Position numbers and translations under genes: made by a program
Shown here: positions 11,726 to 19,243 of the stretch, one piece after another
Position numbering within the stretch: position 1 is the stretch's first letter
Layout of the letters: each line of letters begins with the position of its first letter
The notes under the pieces: model-generated
What the model was told of the DNA's origin: nothing
The model's input: the letters and a program-made list of their open reading frames with translations, nothing else
Databases searched by the model: none
IMG/VR virus record: IMGVR_UViG_3300007539_000171
Span: 1 to 26,240 of that record
DNA from: a virus
Direction: 5' to 3' (one strand)
DNA: 26,240 nt

Positions 11726-12571
11726 CTACGAGGCGTCCCGTACTTCGACGCGGTAGTCGTCGCAGTTTTCCACGAAGCGCACCCACCACCCCCCGAGGGT
11801 TGGCGTGTTGAATCCCTTCTCGGTGGCCCACCCTGCAAAGCGGTCCCCGAGCTTTTTGTAACTGCCCAACCGCATCATGTAGCGCGTGCGCTGTTCGAGC
11901 TTCATTTTTTGGTTGATGCGGTCCACGGTCACGGGGTGGTACCACTTGTTGTGGTCATGGCCGCGAACAATGAAATCCGCGTCGGGAAACTGGGCAAGGT
12001 CGAGGTCGTTGTTGAGCACCCCCTTGGAGCGTTTGGCGTTGCCGCCGTACCCGTGATGATAATGGACGAGGAAACGCTTGCAACTTTTGCCGCCACGATG
12101 GCACGTCATGCCAAGCCACCCGGCATATCCTCCCGTCTCTACCCTTCCCCCTGCGGCGTTTATGATTTGCGCCACCCTGTCAATGGGCGACACCATCATT
12201 CGCTTTTCGATGTTGGTTTCGTGGTTGCCTCGTGAGATGAATCGGATGACGTCTTTGTATTCTGCGAGCTTCTCGCCCACGTCTTGGATGACTTCGTCCA
12301 CGTAGGTGCACGCCTTGTATTCGGGGCGCAGTTCGCTGTAGTTGCCCCGAGGGTCGAAGCGTCCCTGCATAAGGTCAAACAGGTCGCCGAAAATGAAAAC
12401 GCCGGCCTCGATGCGTCTCGCCTCCTCAAGGTGGCGGTGCAAGAGTGACCGGTCGCATTTGACGCTGTCGTAGTGTACGTCCGAGATGAACAGGAGGTTC
12501 TTGTCGGTGCCTCGCTTTTTGAAGTCGAGGTCCACGTGGTGAACCGTTCGGCTCTTTCTTAATATGTCCAT
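11726..12571 (-). CDS. calcineurin-like metallophosphoesterase
   Basis: A 281-residue enzyme with every hallmark of the fold: DVHYD at 31-35, GDLFDL at 62-67, GNHE at 115-118, HYHHG at 170-174 and GHDHNK at 204-209, which together bind two metal ions. Such enzymes hydrolyse phosphodiesters or phosphomonoesters; phage members include DNA- or nucleotide-directed phosphatases, so the substrate cannot be told here. It overlaps the peptidase gene by 13 bases and is the last gene before the terminator. Confidence 0.92.
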   Translation of the reverse strand: MDILRKSRTVHHVDLDFKKRGTDKNLLFISDVHYDSVKCDRSLLHRHLEEARRIEAGVFIFGDLFDLMQGRFDPRGNYSELRPEYKACTYVDEVIQDVGEKLAEYKDVIRFISRGNHETNIEKRMMVSPIDRVAQIINAAGGRVETGGYAGWLGMTCHRGGKSCKRFLVHYHHGYGGNAKRSKGVLNNDLDLAQFPDADFIVRGHDHNKWYHPVTVDRINQKMKLEQRTRYMMRLGSYKKLGDRFAGWATEKGFNTPTLGGWWVRFVENCDDYRVEVRDAS

Positions 12572-12915
12572 AAGACGTTCGGGGTTTTGTTCTCGTCCAT
12601 GTCGGCGTGGATGAAGTTCTCGGCCACTCCGATGCGATTGAAACCGGCGTCGAGCAATGCCTCGACCATGAGGTACCGGCGCTGGCTGTTGTCAACGCGC
12701 AGGTCAACCGCAAGGCCGAGAAGGTGCGACGACTTGGGAGAGCCTCCGACGGCTCGGTTGTGTGCGATGGTCCGCACGCCACTCGTCACCACAAAGGGAA
12801 AACCCGCAAGGTCTCGGGCGTTTTCTAACGCTTCGATGACTGCGGGCTCCATCATTTCACCGGACCCCGGTTCGTCGGGGCTGTCGAACTCTGAGAGCTT
12901 GAAGTATTTGTACAT
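12559..12915 (-). CDS. M15-family peptidase, probable endolysin
   Basis: A 118-residue zinc peptidase of the D-Ala-D-Ala/L-Ala-D-Glu endopeptidase type. SSHLLGLAVDLR supplies His64 and Asp71, and NFIHADMD supplies His103, the usual H...D...H zinc set; the N-terminal KYFKLSEFDSPD is also family-like. It is a lone catalytic domain without a cell-wall-binding module or signal peptide, so release would need a holin. Likely substrate: cross-link or stem peptides of peptidoglycan. Confidence 0.9.
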   Translation of the reverse strand: MYKYFKLSEFDSPDEPGSGEMMEPAVIEALENARDLAGFPFVVTSGVRTIAHNRAVGGSPKSSHLLGLAVDLRVDNSQRRYLMVEALLDAGFNRIGVAENFIHADMDENKTPNVLWTY

Positions 12916-13119
12916 TCAAAAACCTTTTTTGGCGAGCAAGATTTTGAGCTCTTGAATGCCTTCGACGCATTCCTTGAGCATGGCTTTGAGTTCGTTTTGG
13001 TCTGACTCCAAACGGTACACGCGGCCCTTCAATTTTGCCACCTCTGCGTTGAAGTTCACCCAAACACCCACCACGGCCACCAAAGATGGAACCAAAGTTA
13101 TCAACGCGTCAATGTTCAT
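12916..13119 (-). CDS. small membrane protein with coiled coil, holin or spanin candidate
   Basis: A 67-residue protein: MNIDALITLVPSLVAVVGVW gives one N-terminal transmembrane helix, then a helical charged region (NAEVAKLKGRVYRLESDQNE, LKAMLKECVEGIQELKILL) of coiled-coil character and a short basic tail. Its place directly before the M15 peptidase in the same unit fits a holin or inner-membrane lysis accessory. The ATG overlaps the tiny upstream gene (ATGA). Confidence 0.72.
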   Translation of the reverse strand: MNIDALITLVPSLVAVVGVWVNFNAEVAKLKGRVYRLESDQNELKAMLKECVEGIQELKILLAKKGF

Positions 13120-13202
13120 GGCTTGGGTTTGGGCTTGGGTTTTTCCTTCTCTTGTTTGGCCAGCCATGCACGCAAGGCCGCCTCGTTTTCTTTGCGTGTC
13201 AT
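13116..13202 (-). CDS. 28-codon microgene with Lys-Pro tail
   Basis: Reads MTRKENEAALRAWLAKQEKE followed by KPKPKPKP. It is bounded by ATGA overlaps on both sides (13202/13199 and 13119/13116), so the frame is selected, not accidental. It is helical then a Lys-Pro repeat. It could be a coupling leader that sets translation of the membrane protein, or a functional microprotein in the lysis region. No family known. Confidence 0.65.
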   Translation of the reverse strand: MTRKENEAALRAWLAKQEKEKPKPKPKP

Positions 13203-13762
13203 TGGAGGAGCTTGCGGGCAAGGTCTGGGTCGATGCCGTCGTGACCGATGGAAATGGTCATGCCGTTCTGATAATATGCCGTCCGTTGTGGGAGCATATC
13301 TGGCGACGTGTTTGAGCTGTATTCCGGGAACGACGTGAGGTTGGCGCAGAGGTATTCCACGAGGCGCGTGGTGTAGAATTGCGCGTTTTGTCGTGCGTTC
13401 TCGACTTCGCGGTGCAGGTCGTCCGGGCCGATGGCGGCGGTGTTCTCTGCGGTGCGGATGACGAGCCCCCCGTTGTCCAGCTTCACGTACAAATTGGGGA
13501 GCATCTCGACCATCGACCACCACGCCGTGGCCTTGCGAACGTAGTCGTCCATGAGCGTCTCATAAACGCCCGCCAAAGAGCCGTCACGGATGTCGGCCTT
13601 GAGCTTGTTCAAGAGGTCGGTCCCGAGGTATTGTTGGAGGTACTTGTCTTGCGCCAAAATAATGGCGGGAACCATGACCGCCTCCTCGACTGCCCCGTTC
13701 AGTTGGGTGATGCGCTTGAGGTAGTCAGGATTGACGAAAAGGACTTCAGCGGTGAGTGCCAT
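13199..13762 (-). CDS. connector-like structural protein (DUF6712-like)
   Basis: A 187-residue protein beginning MALTAEVLFVNPDYLKRITQ, with DKYLQQYLGTDLLNKL and a Trp/Met-rich helix ATAWWSMVEMLPNLYVKLDN. The pattern and the position immediately after portal (TAA then ATG) fit a head-tail connector of the type found in Bacteroidota phages. The C-terminal part (PQRTAYYQNGMTISIGH) is less conserved in feel. Assignment is from resemblance and context. Confidence 0.68.
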   Translation of the reverse strand: MALTAEVLFVNPDYLKRITQLNGAVEEAVMVPAIILAQDKYLQQYLGTDLLNKLKADIRDGSLAGVYETLMDDYVRKATAWWSMVEMLPNLYVKLDNGGLVIRTAENTAAIGPDDLHREVENARQNAQFYTTRLVEYLCANLTSFPEYSSNTSPDMLPQRTAYYQNGMTISIGHDGIDPDLARKLLQ

Positions 13763-15457
13763 TTATTGCGGTGTTTGCCAGTTCTTAGGTTGAAGGAATC
13801 CACGGTTGACCATGTCGCGGGGACGCTGGGCCACGCGTGAGTCGTTTTGCTCCATCGGTGGCAACCCTGCCTCCCGAATGATTGCACGAGCGCGGTTGAC
13901 GCTCACTTTTTTGTTGTTGCGGCGGAGGTAGGTGCGGCGTTCCCAAAAGTGCTGGCAAGAGCCCCCACCCTTGTAGAGGAACAGGTCGTAGGTGTCGGCA
14001 CCATTTGGCCCCCATCCGGGGTTCACGGCACGCTGTGAAGCGGCCTCGATGTCTTCCTTCCTCCACACGCGGTTCCCGGCGTTGACCATGCGCGTGCAAA
14101 AGTCGCGGCTTCCGTGTTCGGCGGTGCCCGTTTTCTTGGGCATATATGCGTACCTGACCTTGATGACCGCGTTGTCTTGTTCGGAGCTTGCTTGCGGCTT
14201 GCCGCTTGGCACGGTCGCGAACGTCCACATGGCGTCCTGTTGTGCTTCGGTGTCGTAGTCTACCCGACGGGCGTCGATGAGTTCCCACTCGTCGTCGCTT
14301 TCCTCCTCGCCCATCTCGACGAGGTAGTCGCACGCAAGGTTCAAGGCGTCCGCGCTCAACTCGGTGTTGGCTTCGGCGTCTTCAACGATTTCCGCGTCCG
14401 TCTCGACCACTTCGACCGTGACGTTGGCCGGAGCGTCAGCCGCCTCCAAGACGCTTTCGATGGCGCTGGTGAGGATTCGTTGGTATGGCTTGACCACTTG
14501 CTTGTCAAACAACTCGGCCGCGATTTCGAGCTCTTGGGTGTTGCCCAGTTGGCCCGCCGTCTTGACACCAAACATGGCCGAGCTCACCACACGGTGGCCC
14601 ACCATGATTTTGTCCGACACCTCGGTCGAGAGGAATTGGTACTGCTTGTCCGCATCGCTCAAAGGGAACGGCTCAAAGTCGGGCTTCCTGTCGGGTTGGT
14701 CGCTGTAAGTCACGATGAACTTGCCGGCGTTCGTGGCCCCTCCAAGTTGGCGCTCGATGTCGTTGCGGATTTTGTGGCGCTCCTCTTGTGACGGCACCCC
14801 GTTCTTGAAGTGGATGGTGAACGAAGGGGCGAGGCCGTTCTTGATGTTGTTGATATGGTACGTCCCGATTTCCTTGTCCAGCTCGATGTAGTTGATGGAC
14901 CCCACGTAGTCCGGCTTCGGGTAGTAGTAGGAGCCCGGCGAGAACGGCTTGACGTACAGAATTTGATGCGGGTACTCTTTCTTGTCCTCGGGGTTGAAGC
15001 ACCGCACCTTGACGGGTTCGATTTGCTTGTTGCTCCAGTCCTCGGAATAGTAGTAAAACTCGACCTTCTCGTCGTCGTTGACCTCGGCCGACCGGATGCG
15101 CTCAAACGGGCAGTGCTTCACTTTTTTGATGGAGGTGCGCCCGAGGTTGTAGGCAATCTCCAACGCGAAGCCGCCTTGGATTTTTAGGTCAAGGCACGCC
15201 TTGCGTATCTCGTCGTCCAACCCCCACTCCTCCAACTTCAACCGCGCCTCAAGGGTGTCGGCTTGCACCCCGTCGCCGAATATCATGTAAGCGATGGACG
15301 TGCAAAGGGCGTTGTGGGTGGCGCTTGAGTGGTAGAGGTCAATGAGGTACTGCGGAAACATATTGTCGTCCCCGTAGTTCATCCACCCTTCACGGCTCGC
15401 GAACTCCGCGTAGCTCTTGGCCTGATATTCTTTGAGTTGTAGTAAATCCATGTTCAC
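13763..15457 (-). CDS. phage portal protein with extra C-terminal domain
   Basis: A 564-residue protein starting with GTG (GTGA overlap); an ATG two codons on is an alternative. Portal features: AKSYAEFASREGWMNYGDDN with MFPQYLIDLYHSSATHNALC near the N-terminus, a long alpha/beta core, and a helical stretch around TEVSDKIMVGHRVVSSAMFG. A separate C-terminal part has MPKKTGTAEHGSRDFCTRMV, RKEDIEAASQRAVNPGWGPN and GGGSCQHFWERRTYLRR, a domain also seen, as I recall, attached to other capsid proteins in Bacteroidota phages. The dodecameric portal ring would anchor the tail and terminase. Confidence 0.9.
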   Translation of the reverse strand: MNMDLLQLKEYQAKSYAEFASREGWMNYGDDNMFPQYLIDLYHSSATHNALCTSIAYMIFGDGVQADTLEARLKLEEWGLDDEIRKACLDLKIQGGFALEIAYNLGRTSIKKVKHCPFERIRSAEVNDDEKVEFYYYSEDWSNKQIEPVKVRCFNPEDKKEYPHQILYVKPFSPGSYYYPKPDYVGSINYIELDKEIGTYHINNIKNGLAPSFTIHFKNGVPSQEERHKIRNDIERQLGGATNAGKFIVTYSDQPDRKPDFEPFPLSDADKQYQFLSTEVSDKIMVGHRVVSSAMFGVKTAGQLGNTQELEIAAELFDKQVVKPYQRILTSAIESVLEAADAPANVTVEVVETDAEIVEDAEANTELSADALNLACDYLVEMGEEESDDEWELIDARRVDYDTEAQQDAMWTFATVPSGKPQASSEQDNAVIKVRYAYMPKKTGTAEHGSRDFCTRMVNAGNRVWRKEDIEAASQRAVNPGWGPNGADTYDLFLYKGGGSCQHFWERRTYLRRNNKKVSVNRARAIIREAGLPPMEQNDSRVAQRPRDMVNRGFLQPKNWQTPQ

Positions 15458-15849
15458 TCGTAATATACGACGTTGTCAGGTATCGAGATGGTGGGCGTCG
15501 TCCATGCGGCCTCGGCGGTTACGCGGGCGGCTCCCGTTTCGCAAATGCCAACCACCGCCGCGTCTGTGGGGTCGGTGTTGTCGGCGCTGTTTTGGCCGTA
15601 CACGGTGTATGTGTACAGGCCGGACTGGGTGATGAGAACCTCACCGGCCGCATCGGCATCCGTAGGAAGGTCGAACTTCGTCTCTCGCTCGTTGTCTACC
15701 GATGGCGCAAGCACCGCCGCATGGGTTGCCTCGGTGGCTTCGTTTGTTAGGACGATGAGGTAGTGCGTAAACGTGGCGAGGTACTTTCGCGCTTGGTGGG
15801 GCGAAAGGCTCACGACGTTGGAGGCGGCGTTTGGTGTGAGGTGAATCAT
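15454..15849 (-). CDS. small virion-type protein, 131 residues
   Basis: From MIHLTPNAASNVVSLSPHQA. A beta-rich protein with SGLYTYTVYGQNSADNTDPT and an acidic, Thr/Ala-rich composition, typical of head or tail accessory proteins. The start is the ATG at 15849; an upstream in-frame ATG at 15876 is inside the terminator hairpin. The terminator directly upstream means that it may be the first gene after a transcription boundary, although no promoter was recognised. Confidence 0.7.
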   Translation of the reverse strand: MIHLTPNAASNVVSLSPHQARKYLATFTHYLIVLTNEATEATHAAVLAPSVDNERETKFDLPTDADAAGEVLITQSGLYTYTVYGQNSADNTDPTDAAVVGICETGAARVTAEAAWTTPTISIPDNVVYYE

Positions 15850-15858
15850 GGTAGTATC

Positions 15859-15887
15859 AAAAAAGGGGAGAGCCAACGCCCTCCCCC
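15859..15887 (-). terminator. rho-independent terminator after tail tube gene
   Basis: On the minus strand GGGGAGGGC, loop GTTG, GCTCTCCCC (one G-U pair), then a T6 run. It lies about 47 bases past the tail tube stop and about 10 bases before the next ATG. It would attenuate transcription into the portal unit, so either read-through is regulated or a promoter lies within the 84-base gap. Confidence 0.78.
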
Positions 15888-15933
15888 TCCTTTTGTAACT
15901 ATAAACGGTCCCAAGGCTTTGGCCCGGTGTTTA

Positions 15934-16452
15934 TTACGCTGTCACGGTGAACGTCAAGTTCGAGCCTGTCTCGTCAAGGAATGGAGCCGGGATGGCTTCC
16001 TCGGCTGTGAACTCCAACGTGAAGCCGTTGAGGTCGCCGATGGCGGTACCTGTCGCGATGCTTCCCCCGGTCAATTCAGCGCCACGAATATGGCCCATGA
16101 CGAAGTAGTTGTCGTTCAAGTCCTGCACCACGATGGCGAGGCGTCCCTTGGCGAGGTTTTGGATTTCGGTGATGTCAGCCGCCACGGGCTTGTTCACCAC
16201 CAAGCTCAACACCTGCGAGTAGAAGACCGTCCCGTTCTCGACCGATGCGTTCACGGTTTGCGTCAGGCTTGACGTGTTCTTTGGAGACACGTAGTCGCGC
16301 AAAGTCAAAGCGGCGGCGCTGTCAGGGATTTCACCCGAAGCAACCGCGTCCCAAAGGCCGTCGGAAAACGCGGCAATCCAAACCTTTTTCACACCCCCGA
16401 GGGCGTCACGGCAAGGCAAAGACCGTCCTGTAAGTGTAAGGCTACAAGCCAT
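15934..16452 (-). CDS. major tail tube protein
   Basis: A 172-residue protein beginning MACSLTLTGRSLPCRDALGG with VKKVWIAAFSDGLWD. The Cys-containing start and the VKKVWIAAF strand match major tail proteins of Bacteroidota siphophages, and the C-terminal NGFTLEFTAEEAIPAPF is typical of the tail-tube beta barrel. It follows the major capsid gene after a 63-base gap with a perfect hairpin, as expected for a highly expressed structural protein. Confidence 0.85.
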   Translation of the reverse strand: MACSLTLTGRSLPCRDALGGVKKVWIAAFSDGLWDAVASGEIPDSAAALTLRDYVSPKNTSSLTQTVNASVENGTVFYSQVLSLVVNKPVAADITEIQNLAKGRLAIVVQDLNDNYFVMGHIRGAELTGGSIATGTAIGDLNGFTLEFTAEEAIPAPFLDETGSNLTFTVTA

Positions 16453-16476
16453 GATTTCAGAGGTTGAGAAGATGCA

Positions 16477-16496
16477 GGGGAGCCCGTTTGCTCCCC
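16477..16496 (-). promoter_or_regulatory. intergenic hairpin between capsid and tail tube genes
   Basis: GGGGAGC and GCTCCCC form a perfect 7-bp stem with the 6-base loop between. No T run follows on the minus strand, so it is unlikely to terminate. It could protect the 3' end of capsid mRNA or tune the capsid-to-tube ratio. Alternatively it is a weak, rho-assisted terminator. Confidence 0.55.
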
Positions 16497-16515
16497 CGCG
16501 TTCTTCGGGTTAATG

Positions 16516-17520
16516 TTACGAGCTACGGCGAGAGATGGCGATGGAGCCAGCGTCCACAATCTGTGTTCCGCCGCTGAACTGCATAATGACGCGGGTCACG
16601 TCGTCACCTGTCACGTCGCGGAGGTTCAAGATGCTCGCGTTCACGTGGTCGGTCAACAAGTCGGTACCGAAGTACAACTGGTTGGGGTTGCAGAAGATGA
16701 TGGTGTCGTTCGCCATACCTGCGGGGGCCACGATTGGGAAGCCGAGGTACGACAAAGGACGAGAGTCACCCAAGAAAGTGGGGCTAAATGCCGCCGCGTA
16801 GTTGGAGCCATCGGTCACGGTCAACCCGGCCATCGCGCGTTGCAACAAGAACAAGGACTTCTTGCTCATGTAGATGACCGCTTGGCTGTCGCCCTGCACC
16901 GCGCTTGGTGCGTTGTTTACGATGTCGTCCAACTTAGTCAAGATGCCAGTCACGGCCGCGTTGTCAGCGGTGAAAGCGCCGGCGGCGGTTTTTTCGTAAC
17001 CGGGAGTCGCGTCCACAAGCTGGTGACACAATCCGTCAAAGGCAGTACCCAAGCGTCCAGCGCCTGTGTTGCCTCCATCCTCGGGGTCGTAGTTACCACC
17101 CCAAATGTTGATTTCGATGTTTTCAGCAACCTTGGCGGCGACGTACTGGGCCACGTAGGTGGTGAAGTCGGCGGGGGCGGCGGAGTTTTGGCCGCTCATC
17201 AAAGCACCCTCCCAAGTAGCGCGGAGGTCTTCGTTGCACACCTGCTCGTTCACCTTCAGCGGGCTCGTCGCCAAGACGGACTCACCCAAGGTCAACTCAC
17301 CGGACCCGGGAGTAGAGAAAGCGCAGTCGTCGTTCGCCTGAATGGCGGCGCCGGAGAACTTCCGGAGGACGGCTTTGCTGTGGACATTTTGCAACACGCT
17401 CACGTAGTTGTTCGCGATGGTGTCTGCGGACAGGATTGCCGCCGCCACGTATGGGCGAGCCGCTTCACCTGCGTAAGTGCCAGGCTCAATGCTGGCATTT
17501 TCGAATTTGTAAAGGCTCAT
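16516..17520 (-). CDS. major capsid protein
   Basis: A 334-residue HK97-fold-type capsid subunit. The N-terminus starts MSLYKFENASIEPGTYAGEA, followed by a region rich in Ala and Asn; a long beta/helix body (VAQYVAAKVAENIEINIWGG), the A-domain stretch (YMSKKSLFLLQRAMAGLTVT) and a PLSYLGFPIVAPAG segment are typical of Bacteroidota phage capsids. It follows the scaffold-like gene with an ATGA overlap, and no separate decoration gene is evident. The fold assignment is from pattern and position. Confidence 0.85.
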   Translation of the reverse strand: MSLYKFENASIEPGTYAGEAARPYVAAAILSADTIANNYVSVLQNVHSKAVLRKFSGAAIQANDDCAFSTPGSGELTLGESVLATSPLKVNEQVCNEDLRATWEGALMSGQNSAAPADFTTYVAQYVAAKVAENIEINIWGGNYDPEDGGNTGAGRLGTAFDGLCHQLVDATPGYEKTAAGAFTADNAAVTGILTKLDDIVNNAPSAVQGDSQAVIYMSKKSLFLLQRAMAGLTVTDGSNYAAAFSPTFLGDSRPLSYLGFPIVAPAGMANDTIIFCNPNQLYFGTDLLTDHVNASILNLRDVTGDDVTRVIMQFSGGTQIVDAGSIAISRRSS

Positions 17521-18257
17521 TTCTGAGAGAATTTAGAATGGAGGGCGGCGACGCGCTCCTGTAATGAAAGTTTAGACAAATCAATGGGCTCCGCTTGCGC
17601 CGTTGGAGTGGCGTGCTTGAGCATGGGAACGGCTTCGTCTTTCATCTCTGAAAGCTCGGCCTTGACGGCGGCCAATTCCTCGGAAACGGGGTCGGCCTCG
17701 GGGGCTTCCTCCGCTTTGGGTTCTTCCTTGGGTGCCTCGGGGTTGACGTCGGACATATCTTCCTTGTCGTCCTCTTTGAGGGCTTCAAACGCGGCACGAA
17801 TCATTTCCTCAACCTCGTCGCGGGTGACGTACATTTTTTCTTCGTCCTCGTCTTCGAGTTCGACCTCGACTTCGAGTTCTTCGGTAGCTTCCTCGCTCAC
17901 CTCCTCGGTGGCTTCGGGCTCGTCGGCGCTCTGCTCGACGCGCTCCGCTTCGGCTTCCTCGGCCACGGGCTCCTCGGCTGGCTCCTCGGCGCCTTTGATT
18001 TCCTCGATGGCACCACCCTCACCGATGACCATCAAACGGCCGTCGTTGAGTTCGTAGTCGCCAGCAGGAACGGAGATGCGTTCGCCCTCGTCGTTGATGA
18101 TGTAGGCTTCGGCTCCAACGACAAACTCGTCGTCAGTGTAGACCACGGTGCCGTTTTCAAGGGTCACCTCGGCCAGTTCGGTGCTTTTCTCCTCTGTGAC
18201 GGTCAAGTTGACGTCGAATTTGTTGAGGATGTCCTGCACGCGTTGTTGGATGTTCAT
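17517..18257 (-). CDS. acidic scaffold-like protein
   Basis: A 246-residue protein with an ordered N-terminal part (residues about 1-85, ending ELNDGRLMVIGEGGAIEEIK), then an extremely acidic low-complexity run of Glu, Ala and Val (about 88-170), and a helical C-terminal region (EELAAVKAELSEMKDEAVPM, ending LQERVAALHSKFSQK). This layout of acidic disorder with a basic-tipped C-terminal helix, placed between protease and capsid genes, is typical of scaffolding proteins that bind the capsid and are then cleaved. Role inferred from order and composition. Confidence 0.75.
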   Translation of the reverse strand: MNIQQRVQDILNKFDVNLTVTEEKSTELAEVTLENGTVVYTDDEFVVGAEAYIINDEGERISVPAGDYELNDGRLMVIGEGGAIEEIKGAEEPAEEPVAEEAEAERVEQSADEPEATEEVSEEATEELEVEVELEDEDEEKMYVTRDEVEEMIRAAFEALKEDDKEDMSDVNPEAPKEEPKAEEAPEADPVSEELAAVKAELSEMKDEAVPMLKHATPTAQAEPIDLSKLSLQERVAALHSKFSQK

Positions 18258-18298
18258 GGGTGTGCGTTTTGTATTAGACGGATGAGGGAGGCAAATGC

Positions 18299-19243
18299 TT
18301 ACGCGTCCCCTGATTTTTTTTCTTTGTCGGCCATGATTTGCACCGCGACCTTCTCAAGTTCGGACAGCGTCTTGAACTCCCGGACCTTGGCGTCGGCCCA
18401 TCGCTTGCCCGCTTTCCCACCCCACAAGAGGTAAGAAATGTACCCGCACTCGCTCGGGTCGCCGTTGTCGTAGTAAACCTCGGCACGGGCTAAATAGGAC
18501 GCCATACGTTGCACCGTTTCGCGGCTCAAGGGTTGGCGCTTGGCCAGTTGTTGAGCGCGAACCTTGCCCGTCTGCGTGGCGCATTTGTTGCCTTGCTTCT
18601 CGTTGAGCTCGATGCCGCGTTTCGCATTGTTCACCACCGCGTCCGGGTAGTCCGAATACGTCTCAAGCTCCAACACGTTCAACACCGCGTCGACCACGTC
18701 GTAGCCCATCGCCGTCTCCTCCTCTTGCTTTTGCATCTTGTCGGCGAAGTAGCCCTCAATCGAGAACCCCTTGACCTTGCCCTCTTTGACCCAATCTTGC
18801 CAAATGGCCTCGTTTTCGACTTTAACGGCCACCATCCACGTACCGACCGGGACGTCGAGGTCGTACACGGCCGACTTGTCCTTGTCCTTGTCCTCCACAA
18901 GCCACGACTCGACCACGGTGAGGCCGTTGATGGCGTGTTCGTGTTCCAAGGTGTGGGCCGTTTGACGCCCTTGTTGAAGGTATAGCTCGGCCGCACGGCG
19001 GACGGTGTCCTTCGAGAAGTACACGTAGAATTCGCCCTCTGCGTTCTTGCGGTAGATGGGTTTGTCAGGGACAAGGGCCGGACCCATGAGGATGCGCTTG
19101 TCGTTGTCAACCTCGGCAAATGTGACCTTTTGGTCTTTCAATGCCACAAAGTCCAGCTCGATGGCCGGACGGTCCACGAGCGAGATGGCTTCGATGCCGA
19201 ACACCTCGGCCTCCTCGTCGATTATCAATTCAACTATTTTCAT
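18299..19243 (-). CDS. XkdF-type prohead serine protease with C-terminal domain
   Basis: A 314-residue protein. The N-terminal domain (EVFGIEAISLVDRPAIEL) and the His cluster HTLEHEHAINGLTVVES (His97, 101, 103) plus GFSIEGYF (Ser161) match the XkdF-like capsid maturation protease, which would cut scaffold and capsid termini. Residues about 200-290 form a second domain, NAKRGIELNEKQGNK, then LSRETVQRMASYLARAEVYY and YISYLLWGGKAGKRWA, a module found on many phage head proteins. ATGA coupling to the tape measure upstream is unusual for a protease. Confidence 0.85.
   Translation of the reverse strand: MKIVELIIDEEAEVFGIEAISLVDRPAIELDFVALKDQKVTFAEVDNDKRILMGPALVPDKPIYRKNAEGEFYVYFSKDTVRRAAELYLQQGRQTAHTLEHEHAINGLTVVESWLVEDKDKDKSAVYDLDVPVGTWMVAVKVENEAIWQDWVKEGKVKGFSIEGYFADKMQKQEEETAMGYDVVDAVLNVLELETYSDYPDAVVNNAKRGIELNEKQGNKCATQTGKVRAQQLAKRQPLSRETVQRMASYLARAEVYYDNGDPSECGYISYLLWGGKAGKRWADAKVREFKTLSELEKVAVQIMADKEKKSGDA

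Noticed and set aside
18258-18298. Promoter in the gap before the scaffold gene (TAATACAAAA)
   Set aside because: A TTTG lies about 15 bases upstream, but TAATACAA does not match TAnnTTTG and the spacing is wrong. Nothing convincing in this 41-base gap.
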